NCBI GenBank assembly: GCA_003164655.1
Contig: PLTW01000094.1
Span: 1-9,256 of the forward strand
Reading direction: 5' to 3'
From: Actinomycetota bacterium
GTDB lineage: Bacteria; Actinomycetota; Thermoleophilia; UBA2241
DNA: 9,256 bases
A program made the position numbers and the translations under genes. Of this stretch, positions 1-6,171 are shown one piece after another. The notes under the pieces are model-generated. The model made no database searches and was not told where the DNA came from. It was given only the letters and a program-made list of their open reading frames with translations. Position 1 is the stretch's first letter. The number at the start of each line of letters is the position of its first letter.

Positions 1-135
1 TGCAAGGCGGTGCGCAGCATCGTGCATCGCGCCGATGTCGAGGGCGGCCTGGCGCTGGCTGGTCACGCCACGGTCGGCTCGATCCTGGGGAAGGCGCTGG
101 AAAGCCACGACGGACCAACTGTCACCGGCGGATAG
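1..135 (+). CDS. C-terminal end of an unidentified protein (5' partial)
   Basis: Reading from base 1 in frame 1 gives 44 codons with no internal stop, ending in TAG at 133-135. The start lies outside the window. The visible end contains GHATVGSILGKALESHDG, a small Gly/Ala/Val-rich stretch. Its 'G-x-(V/I)-(I/L)-GKALE' pattern is reminiscent of the C-termini of some phage-tail-like or surface structural proteins, where a short beta hairpin of this kind closes the chain. That resemblance is from memory and weak. Codon use is GC-rich and consistent with a real gene. It ends 37 bases before the NRAMP-type gene on the same strand. The function is not recognised. Confidence 0.5.
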   Translation, partial: CKAVRSIVHRADVEGGLALAGHATVGSILGKALESHDGPTVTGG

Positions 136-156
136 CTTGACGCGGTGGCCTCGGGT

Positions 157-171
157 GCCCCAGTTCGGGGC
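157..171 (+). promoter_or_regulatory. Short GC hairpin directly before the transporter start codon
   Basis: GCCCC (157-161) and GGGGC (167-171) form a perfect 5-bp stem with a 5-base loop. The 3' arm ends one base before the ATG at 173. The GGGG of this arm is also the only Shine-Dalgarno-like purine run near that ATG, so pairing would hide it. No T-run follows, so a Rho-independent terminator is unlikely. A 5-bp stem can arise by chance in GC-rich DNA, so a regulatory role is only a possibility. Confidence 0.25.
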
Positions 172-172
172 C

Positions 173-1492
173 ATGAGAGCACGCGCGCCGCACCACCATC
201 ATATCCGGGCCTTTCGTTTCCAGCGCTTTCGCCCCGCGCGGCCGCGCGGCTGGCTGGCGGTGCTGGGGCCGGGACTGATCACCGGAGCCTCGGACGACGA
301 TCCCAGCGGGATCGCCACCTATTCGCAATCCGGCGCGCAGTTCGGCTTCGCGATGTGCTGGGTGATGCTGTTCACCTTCCCGTTGATGGCGGCGATCCAG
401 GAGATCAGCGCCCGCATCGGCCGGGTGACCGGGCAGGGCATCGCGGGAAATATCCGGGCGCATTACCCGCGCTGGCTGTCGCAAGTGATCGTGACCTTGT
501 TGCTCGTCGCCAACATCCTCAATCTGGGCGCCGACCTGGGCGCGATGGGCGACGCGCTGAAGTTGCTGATCGGCGGACCGGCGCATCTCTACGTGGTCGG
601 CTTCGCGGTCGGCTGCGTCCTGCTGGAAGTGCTGTCCCGCTATCATAATTACGTGTCCATATTGAAATGGTCGTCGGTCGCGCTGTTCTCCTACATCGCG
701 ACCGCTTTGGCCGTGTCGGTACCCTGGGGCACGGTCGCCTGGAACACGTTGGTGCCGAATTTCTCATTCCAGACCGATTATGTTGTCGCGATCGTCGCGG
801 TGCTCGGCACTACCATCACGCCGTATTGCTTTTTTTGGCAGTCGTCGCAGGAGGCGGAGGATGAGCGGATCGATCCGAACGCCCACAGTTTGATCGACGC
901 GCCGAGGGAAGCACGGGGGCAGATCCGGCGGATGCGGATCGATACTTATGTCGGGATGGGATATTCCAACCTGATCAGTTGGTTCATCATCGTGACGACC
1001 GCGGCGACGCTGCACGCGCATGGCATCACCAATATCACGACATCCGCGCAGGCGGCGGAGGCGTTGCGGCCGATCGCCGGACAATTCACCTTCGTCGTAT
1101 TCTCCGCCGGGATCGTCGGCATTGGACTGCTGGCGGTTCCGGTACTCGCCGGATCCTCGGCCTATGCGTTGGGGGAGGCGTTGGGCTGGACGACGGGGCT
1201 GTCGCGGGAACCGTTGGACGCCAAAGCATTCTATGGCGCGATCGCGGTGGCGACGCTGATCGGCATCGGCTTCAATTTCGTCGGCCTCGACCCGATCAAG
1301 GCGCTGTTCTGGTGCGCGGTGATCAACGGCGTGGTCGCGGTGCCGCTGATGATCGTGATGATGATCATGGCGATGCAGCCCAAGGTGATGGGGCAATTCG
1401 TGTTGCCGCGAGCTTTGTGGGTGATGGGCTGGCTGTGTACCGCGGTCATGGCGGTCGCCGTCGCGATCATGTTCGCGACCTGGGGACAATAA
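173..1492 (+). CDS. NRAMP-superfamily divalent metal transporter, divergent metal-site motifs
   Basis: Predicted inner-membrane secondary transporter of the NRAMP (SLC11/MntH-like) superfamily, 439 residues with about 11 hydrophobic segments, close to the family's usual length. TM1 carries GPGLITGASDDDPSG (about 32-46) followed by GAQFG. This aligns with the canonical TM1 GPG...DPGN...GAQFG, so the binding Asp is kept (D43) but the Asn becomes Gly46. TM6 carries GTTITPYCFFWQSS (about 212-225), aligning column by column with the canonical GATVMPHNLYLHSS. The metal-contacting Met becomes Thr216 and the His becomes Tyr218. Such changes mark NRAMP-related branches distinct from classical Mn/Fe importers; the substrate cannot be assigned and could include Mg or another ion. 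The ATG at 173 is chosen because it leaves about 30 residues before TM1; the reading frame runs open further upstream to 35 but would overlap the preceding gene. GTG at 155 and TTG at 137 are alternative starts. A natural HHHH cluster lies at residues 7-10. Confidence 0.88.
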   Translation: MRARAPHHHHIRAFRFQRFRPARPRGWLAVLGPGLITGASDDDPSGIATYSQSGAQFGFAMCWVMLFTFPLMAAIQEISARIGRVTGQGIAGNIRAHYPRWLSQVIVTLLLVANILNLGADLGAMGDALKLLIGGPAHLYVVGFAVGCVLLEVLSRYHNYVSILKWSSVALFSYIATALAVSVPWGTVAWNTLVPNFSFQTDYVVAIVAVLGTTITPYCFFWQSSQEAEDERIDPNAHSLIDAPREARGQIRRMRIDTYVGMGYSNLISWFIIVTTAATLHAHGITNITTSAQAAEALRPIAGQFTFVVFSAGIVGIGLLAVPVLAGSSAYALGEALGWTTGLSREPLDAKAFYGAIAVATLIGIGFNFVGLDPIKALFWCAVINGVVAVPLMIVMMIMAMQPKVMGQFVLPRALWVMGWLCTAVMAVAVAIMFATWGQ

Positions 1493-1498
1493 CGGTTG

Positions 1499-3073
1499 TT
1501 AAGCCCGCCGGGCACCCCAGAACACCGGGAACGATGCCGCGACGACATCCTTGATGTCGGACCGGAACGCCATCGGCTGTAGCATGCGGCACAGGACCAG
1601 AAACGGCACCGTATCGAAATACCGAAGTTGCACCTGCTCGCTGATCGCCTTCTGCGCGGCGAGATCGGGGGCATCGAACCACGCCTCCCGCAATTGCTCC
1701 AGCCGCTCGTCGGTCGGCCAGCCGAACCAGCCTTTGCGGCCATTGCCACGCAGCGGCAGCATGCTGCCGGGATTGGCGGCGGTCAGCGGGCTCATGACGG
1801 TGACGAAAGCGCCCCAACCGCCCTGATCGACCGGATTCTGATTGGCCCTGCGGGTCACCACGCTGCCCCAGTCCATCGACTGGTAATCGACGTTCAGGCC
1901 GATGCTTTGGAACAGCGCGCGGGCGACTTCCGACATCTGCGACAGGGCCGCCTGATCGCTCGGCGCCATGATCATCACGGGTTCGCCTTTGTACCCGGAC
2001 TCGGCGATCAGTTTCTTGGCCCCCGCGATGTCGCGAGGCCCGGTCAGGTGTTCCAGTCCCGCGGCGTTCGCCATCGGCATGGTTGGTGCGAACAAAGCGG
2101 TGGGAATGATCGCCAGGTCATTCTGCTCGCCGACGACGGACTCGACGAACGTCCGCTGATCGAGCGCCATCTGAATCGCCTGACGCACCTTCGGATTATC
2201 GAGCGGAGGGTTCAGGTTGTTGAGCACCATGAACATCAGCCAACCGCCGGGATCGACGACCGCGGTATAAACGCCGGGCGACTTTTTCAGCATCGGGCAC
2301 AGATCGATCAGCGGCGTTTCCAGCCAGTCGACCTCACCCGTTCGCAGCGCCGCGGCGGCGGTGGCGGGATCGGGCTGCACGATCCACTCGACCCGCTCGA
2401 AATTCGCCACCTTGCCGCCGGCGAAGAAGGCGGGCGGCTCCTGACGGGGCACATAGCCGTCGAAGCGGGAATAAGCGCAGCGCGCGCCGGACACCCATTC
2501 GTCCTTGAGGAAGCGGAATGGTCCCGATCCGGTCGGATCCGTCAACTGTTCGGTTCCGGGACGGCTGGCGACACGCTCCGGCATCACGAAGCACTGGCGG
2601 GCGCCAAGGCCGAACAGTAGCTGCGGGCAGGGCCGTTTCAGCCGAATGGCGAAGCGCGAGTCGTCGAGGGCAACGACCTCGTTGATATAGCGCATCAGAT
2701 GCTGGCCGAAGGAATCGCGCGAGCCCCAACGCAGGATGGACTGGGCGCAGTCGCGGGCAAGCACTTTCTGATTGTCGTGGAACACCAGACCGTCCCGCAG
2801 CGTGAACGTCCAGGTCAGGCCGTCGGCGGAAATCTGATGTCCCGCGCACATTTGCGGGCGGATCTGGCCGGCGCCGTCATAGCCGTACAGCGTGTCGTAG
2901 ACCATGTAAGCGTGATTGTAAGTGATGACCGCGGTGGTCCAGATCGGATCGAGCGAGGTCAGATTCGCCTGCGGGATGAAGCGCAGCGGTTTCGGCGCCT
3001 GCGCCAGAGCGGGCGTGGCGAGAGGCGAGGCGGCGAGCAAGGGCGCGGCTTTCAGCAGGTCGCGGCGGCGCAT
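1499..3073 (-). CDS. Family 5 extracellular solute-binding protein (DppA/OppA type), Tat-exported
   Basis: Periplasmic solute-binding component of a peptide/nickel-type ABC importer, SBP_bac_5 family, 524 residues, typical length. The N-terminus MRRRDLLKAA followed by an Ala/Leu-rich segment and an ALAQA site near residues 22-26 is a twin-arginine signal peptide (RRDLLK fits RRx[FL][LI]K), implying export of the folded protein. Family features: the domain I opening around 31-65 (LTSLDPIW...YNHAYMVYDTLYGYD), DGLTWTFTLRDGLVFHDN (84-101), TGSGPFRF (181-188) and the helix LDNPKVRQAIQMALDQ (291-306). The ATG at 3073 is preferred over an in-frame ATG at 3136 because it places the Tat motif at the very N-terminus and has GGGAAG 7 bases upstream. 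No permease or ATPase gene is adjacent, so it is an orphan that must share a transporter encoded elsewhere. The ligand cannot be predicted. It converges on the NRAMP-type gene with 6 bases between the stops. Confidence 0.92.
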   Translation of the reverse strand: MRRRDLLKAAPLLAASPLATPALAQAPKPLRFIPQANLTSLDPIWTTAVITYNHAYMVYDTLYGYDGAGQIRPQMCAGHQISADGLTWTFTLRDGLVFHDNQKVLARDCAQSILRWGSRDSFGQHLMRYINEVVALDDSRFAIRLKRPCPQLLFGLGARQCFVMPERVASRPGTEQLTDPTGSGPFRFLKDEWVSGARCAYSRFDGYVPRQEPPAFFAGGKVANFERVEWIVQPDPATAAAALRTGEVDWLETPLIDLCPMLKKSPGVYTAVVDPGGWLMFMVLNNLNPPLDNPKVRQAIQMALDQRTFVESVVGEQNDLAIIPTALFAPTMPMANAAGLEHLTGPRDIAGAKKLIAESGYKGEPVMIMAPSDQAALSQMSEVARALFQSIGLNVDYQSMDWGSVVTRRANQNPVDQGGWGAFVTVMSPLTAANPGSMLPLRGNGRKGWFGWPTDERLEQLREAWFDAPDLAAQKAISEQVQLRYFDTVPFLVLCRMLQPMAFRSDIKDVVAASFPVFWGARRA

Positions 3074-3199
3074 GCGGTTTCTTCCCTGGTCTTTTGTTTT
3101 CGCGGGATTTCTGGCCCTTGTGGCGGCCCGATGCAAGCGCGTCTCGCGTGATGCGATTTTGATTCTGGGGCGTTTTAAGTTGAAAGGTCGGTAGAGGCG
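3074..3199. other. 126-base intergenic region upstream of the solute-binding protein gene
   Basis: This gap separates the stop of the NTF2-like gene from the start of the solute-binding protein gene, both on the minus strand. It holds the latter's ribosome binding site (GGGAAG, 3081-3086). It includes an AT-richer patch around 3155-3185 that differs from the surrounding coding DNA. A promoter for the solute-binding protein is likely here, but no convincing -35/-10 pair was found. The best candidate, TTGCAT with a 17-base spacer to CAGAAA on the minus strand, matches only 3 of 6 bases in each box. A CGCG-AGA-CGCG inverted repeat is too short and lacks a T-run, so no terminator is called for the upstream operon. 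Confidence 0.4.
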
Positions 3200-3622
3200 T
3201 TAAATTCCCGGCAGAGCGAACGGCGCGTCCAGGATCACCAGCCGGTTCTTGAACAGCCACGCGCCGTCCACCTTGCGCAGTTCGCATTCATAGCGGCCGG
3301 GCGGCATCAACTGGCTCTTGCCGTCCATCGTGATGATGTTGGTGAGGTAACACGTCACCTGCGCACTGTCGCCATCGACAGTCATCGCCATGTTCGAGAT
3401 GACGTGCCGCAACTGCACGCCCCGTTTGTGCATGGTCGCGAAGCGTTCTGAAAACGCGCGGATGCCTTCATGGCCCGCGTATTTGCCGACCGCTGGACTT
3501 TCCAGCGCGCCGTCCTCGGTGAAGCAGCCGACGATCGTGTCGACATCGCCCGCGTCGAGCGCGGTCGTGTAGCGAACGAACAGATCGTTGATGGCGAAAC
3601 GGTCTTCGATCGACGGGGGCAT
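3200..3622 (-). CDS. NTF2-like / SnoaL-like small protein
   Basis: A 140-residue protein of the NTF2-like superfamily, closest in pattern to the SnoaL_4 group (the fold also used by ketosteroid isomerases and ring-hydroxylating dioxygenase beta subunits). Typical signs: N-terminal helices with IEDRFAINDLFVRYTTALDAGD (5-26), then CFTEDGALESP (33-43), the glycine turn GHEGIRAF, the conserved LRHVISN (71-77) whose His73 lies in the pocket in related proteins, and the closing strands GRYECELRKVDGAWLFKNR. No signal peptide, so probably cytoplasmic. The start at 3622 is supported by AGAGG 8 bases upstream, which uses the GA of the preceding gene's TGA stop. Only 12 bases separate the genes, so it is probably the last gene of the operon and translationally linked to the DUF4139 gene. 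The fold does not tell enzyme from ligand-binding protein; the substrate is unknown. Confidence 0.85.
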   Translation of the reverse strand: MPPSIEDRFAINDLFVRYTTALDAGDVDTIVGCFTEDGALESPAVGKYAGHEGIRAFSERFATMHKRGVQLRHVISNMAMTVDGDSAQVTCYLTNIITMDGKSQLMPPGRYECELRKVDGAWLFKNRLVILDAPFALPGI

Positions 3623-3634
3623 GGCGGGATCCTC

Positions 3635-5665
3635 TCAGATGCGCAGCGTGGCGACCGCGTCGGCCAGAGCCCTGTGCGCCCGGTCCACCTCGATCTGGGC
3701 GTCGTCAATAGCCTTACGCGATTGTTCGATCCGTGTTTCGTCCGCGTCCAACGCCTTCAGGAGTCGCGCGCGCAACGCGTCCGTGGTGCCGATCGCGGTC
3801 AGGTTCTTGCGGATGCGTTCCTCATCGTCCTGAACGTCGGACAGCGACTTTCGCTGCCGCGCGACCTCGGCTTTTTTGCGCGCCTCGTCGCGCCGCAGAT
3901 CGAGCACATGAGACAGCGCGGCCCGTGCGGCGGGGTTCAACATTTCCTCGCCAGCGATCGACTGCAGCACCGTGTTGTCGCCATCTACCAGAGCCGTCAC
4001 CTGTCTGACTGGCTGATCGAGCGATACCGTCACCACCCGAGACTCGCCGGGCACCAAGGAAAGCGCGATCCGGAACGCGTTGGCGGTTTGCTCGGTCACG
4101 CGCGTCCTGGGATCGTCCGACGACAAGGTCTGATCGGCGTTGGATTTTGGTATCTCCAACAGCAGATCGCGTGGTTCTTTGGCTGGCGCGGTGACGGTGA
4201 TGCGAATCAGCTGGCGCGTCCGAAGCGTATAATTCAACACGCCGTCCGCGACGCTGAACGCGGTGACGATATTTGGTTGCCCCGACACGCTCGTTTCTAC
4301 CGCGGTACGAAGATCCTGGGCGAACGACAACAACCGGGTCTCGCCGGCGGGCAGGCCGCCCAGACGCGCGTCGCCGGCGAAGCTGTTACCGTCAGCGGAA
4401 TCGTAAAGTGTAAGAACCCCGGCGGGAAAACTTCGGGTGCCGTCGTTGCGGATGCGTACAGCCGCCAGCGGGTGTGTGTGCTGAAACGGCACCAGATCGA
4501 TCCTGGCGGCGGGAACTTCGTGATCGATGATCGGCACGTTGGCGGTATGGCCCGCTGCGAGATCCACCGGTTGCGCCAGCGTGAAGATCGTCTCGTCCCC
4601 GGTTTCGTTCGTTTGCGCGGCGTCGGCGGACGGGGCCATTGGCGGCGCTGTGGTCGCGACGGGGGCGGCGATCGCGCTGGATTTGGCCATCGTCATGGCG
4701 GGTGCCGGAACGGGAACAGCGCCGGACATGTTGGGACGGACGCCCCTCGCGGCGGTATCGACGTCCGGCATCACCCGGCCCAGAATCTCCACCGGCACCT
4801 CAGGCCGCTGCACGAAATAGCTGCGATAGAGCGCCTGGCGGAACGTCACCGGGTTGCCATACTGCAGGGTCAGCGTCACACCGGTCCAATCGGTTCCGGA
4901 CTGATTCTCCAGCGTTGCCCAGCCCTGGAGGCGCGCGGTGGCCGGGGGGGCATTTCCCGGGGGGGCATTTCCCGCGGGCGCTGGGGCGAGCATGACGCGA
5001 TATGTGGCTTTCCATAATGGCGCGCCGGCGACATAGCCGACGGCGATGGTGCGGCTGCCTTTCCCTTTCAGGCGAATGGTCAGATGGCGGGTGGTCAGAC
5101 TGGCATCCTGACGCAACGATTCCAGCGCGTGCTCGATGCGTTCACGCAACGCGGGGTCGGTGACCTGCACGCTGTCGGCGTCTTCCAGCACGAACTGACG
5201 CAAGCCATCGGCGCCCAATAATGTCACGCGAATGCGCTGCATACTGGCGTTTTCGATGGTTTCGGTCGCTGGCTCGGCGCGAACGATCCGGCCGGTCATC
5301 GGGCGCGGTCCTTGCACGGTGACCTCCGTGCCACGCAACGCGTTCAAGTACGCGGCGGGGGATTCCAATGCTTCCGGTCCGAACGGGGCGTCGCCAAACG
5401 CCTGCACCGAGGTGTCCCGGCCGGGAAGTTCGACTCCGGCGACCGAGCCGGACGCATCGAAGACGACAAGGGATTTCAGGATGTCGTCCACCTGGCCCAG
5501 GGGCACGTCGAGGCCGAGGGATACGTCCCCATCGACATCGGCGGAATATTCAAAATAGCCGACGCCGCCGGAAGAAAGCATAACTCGTTTCAGGGTCAGG
5601 TCGGCGGCGTCCGCCCGCGCCGCGAGGCAGCACAGCAACAGCGCGGCGAATGCGAGGCGGATCAT
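3635..5665 (-). CDS. Secreted DUF4139 domain protein with C-terminal coiled coil
   Basis: A 676-residue predicted periplasmic protein. Residues 1-20 are a Sec signal peptide (positive MIR, hydrophobic core, cleavage after ADA). Residues 21-200 form a beta-rich N-terminal region. The DUF4139 core starts at about 205 with VGYVAGAPLWKATYRV and LQGWATLENQSGTDWTGVTL (247-266), family hallmarks. It is interrupted by a Pro/Ala/Met-rich low-complexity linker at about 310-350, as in many family members, and continues to about 560. Residues 583-671 are highly charged and helical (LRRDEARKKAEVARQRKSL and onward), a likely coiled coil. The family's biochemical role is not established; some members are named mucoidy inhibitor MuiA-like. 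The start at 5665 has a strong AGGGAGG 5 bases upstream. It lies 56 bases after the Nudix gene, so it may be in the same operon or have an internal promoter; no clear promoter was seen. Residues 232-241 are a duplicated GNAPP. Confidence 0.85.
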   Translation of the reverse strand: MIRLAFAALLLCCLAARADAADLTLKRVMLSSGGVGYFEYSADVDGDVSLGLDVPLGQVDDILKSLVVFDASGSVAGVELPGRDTSVQAFGDAPFGPEALESPAAYLNALRGTEVTVQGPRPMTGRIVRAEPATETIENASMQRIRVTLLGADGLRQFVLEDADSVQVTDPALRERIEHALESLRQDASLTTRHLTIRLKGKGSRTIAVGYVAGAPLWKATYRVMLAPAPAGNAPPGNAPPATARLQGWATLENQSGTDWTGVTLTLQYGNPVTFRQALYRSYFVQRPEVPVEILGRVMPDVDTAARGVRPNMSGAVPVPAPAMTMAKSSAIAAPVATTAPPMAPSADAAQTNETGDETIFTLAQPVDLAAGHTANVPIIDHEVPAARIDLVPFQHTHPLAAVRIRNDGTRSFPAGVLTLYDSADGNSFAGDARLGGLPAGETRLLSFAQDLRTAVETSVSGQPNIVTAFSVADGVLNYTLRTRQLIRITVTAPAKEPRDLLLEIPKSNADQTLSSDDPRTRVTEQTANAFRIALSLVPGESRVVTVSLDQPVRQVTALVDGDNTVLQSIAGEEMLNPAARAALSHVLDLRRDEARKKAEVARQRKSLSDVQDDEERIRKNLTAIGTTDALRARLLKALDADETRIEQSRKAIDDAQIEVDRAHRALADAVATLRI
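4944..4973. repeat. Perfect 15-bp tandem duplication with two G7 runs
   Basis: The 15-base unit GGGGGGGCATTTCCC occurs twice without change (4944-4958 and 4959-4973), inside the DUF4139 gene. On the coding (minus) strand it encodes GNAPP twice (residues 232-241), an in-frame surface-loop insertion near the start of the core domain. Each unit holds a run of seven G, so the locus can change by whole units (in frame) or by single bases in a run (frameshift). Recent replication slippage is the simplest explanation. Confidence 0.9.
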
Positions 5666-5670
5666 TGGGG

Positions 5671-5677
5671 CCTCCCT
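5671..5677 (-). promoter_or_regulatory. Ribosome binding site of the DUF4139 gene
   Basis: AGGGAGG on the minus strand ends 5 bases before the ATG at 5663-5665. It is the strongest Shine-Dalgarno match in the window. It supports this start and shows that the gene is translated independently despite lying downstream of the Nudix gene. Confidence 0.75.
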
Positions 5678-5721
5678 GTCAACATGGCGGTCACGCGGAG
5701 TTGTTTATTAGCACAGGTCGC

Positions 5722-6171
5722 CTATGGCGCGGGTACCGGATGGCTCACCAGACGGCGGGCGATGGCGATGACGCGATGGGCTTCGCTCCAGAGATCGTAC
5801 GGGTCCAGCGCGTCCATCGGCGCCCATTCGACTTCCGAAACATCCGATCCCGCGATAGGATCGCCGTCGATCCAGCGTCCGGCGAAATCCAGGATTGTGT
5901 AATGAAATCGCACGCGGCCATCGTCATCGCGGCGGATGATATCGACGTGCGCGCAAAAATGCAGATCGCCGACGACGAGACCAGTCTCTTCCAGCAGTTC
6001 ACGCCGAGCCGCCGCCTCGCAGGTTTCTCCCAGGTCCTGTGCACCGCCCGGCAGGGTCCAACTGCCGACATTGGGCGGCTTGCCGCGGCGGCAGAGCAGG
6101 ACGTGATCGTCCTTGATCACGACGATGCCGATGCCGACGAAAGGCCGGCTCGGGTATTCGCGATCGCTCAT
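5722..6171 (-). CDS. Nudix hydrolase (MutT/ADP-ribose pyrophosphatase-like)
   Basis: A 149-residue cytoplasmic Nudix enzyme, expected to cleave a nucleoside diphosphate linked to another group with Mg2+. The Nudix box is complete: G43, five residues, E49, seven residues, then RELLEETGL at 57-65, so every metal-binding glutamate (E58, E61, E62) is present. It is preceded by a typical beta strand and PGG turn (VGIGIVVIKDDHVLLCRRGKP..., SWTLPGG at 37-43). Length and the short loops resemble small MutT/NUDT1-like or ADP-ribose pyrophosphatase-like members; the substrate cannot be told from the motif. Its ATG overlaps the TGA of the DUF4340 gene (ATGA, 6168-6171), with AGGCGG 7 bases upstream inside that gene. 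This is a classic sign of translational coupling and same-operon expression. Gene ends with TAG. Confidence 0.93.
   Translation of the reverse strand: MSDREYPSRPFVGIGIVVIKDDHVLLCRRGKPPNVGSWTLPGGAQDLGETCEAAARRELLEETGLVVGDLHFCAHVDIIRRDDDGRVRFHYTILDFAGRWIDGDPIAGSDVSEVEWAPMDALDPYDLWSEAHRVIAIARRLVSHPVPAP

Noticed and set aside
194..205. HHHH cluster near the transporter N-terminus as an engineered tag
   Set aside because: Only four histidines, in natural sequence context with no vector or linker features; a His-rich N-terminus is plausible in a metal transporter.
830..836. Run of seven T within the transporter gene as a programmed slippage site
   Set aside because: It encodes the Phe-Phe-Trp part of TM6 in the correct frame and the protein continues normally to full length; a T7 run alone is weak evidence for slippage.
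1503..1513. GCCCGCCGGGC palindrome at the junction of the convergent genes as a possible terminator
   Set aside because: The realistic stem is 4 bp with a 3-base loop and there is no T-run on either strand; it also lies in the last codons of the solute-binding gene.
1628..2620. Plus-strand open frame of 330 codons opposite the solute-binding protein gene
   Set aside because: Antisense shadow with Arg/His-rich composition and no recognisable domain; the minus-strand frame is a clear family member.
3470..5017. Long plus-strand open frame of 515 codons opposite the DUF4139 gene
   Set aside because: It is antisense to a gene with a signal peptide, recognised domain and good ribosome binding site; its Arg/Gly/His-rich composition is typical of shadow frames in GC-rich DNA.
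5677..5682. Perfect TTGACA (-35-like) on the minus strand upstream of the DUF4139 gene
   Set aside because: It ends 11 bases before the ATG and its last base is shared with the ribosome binding site, so no -10 and transcript start could fit before the gene.
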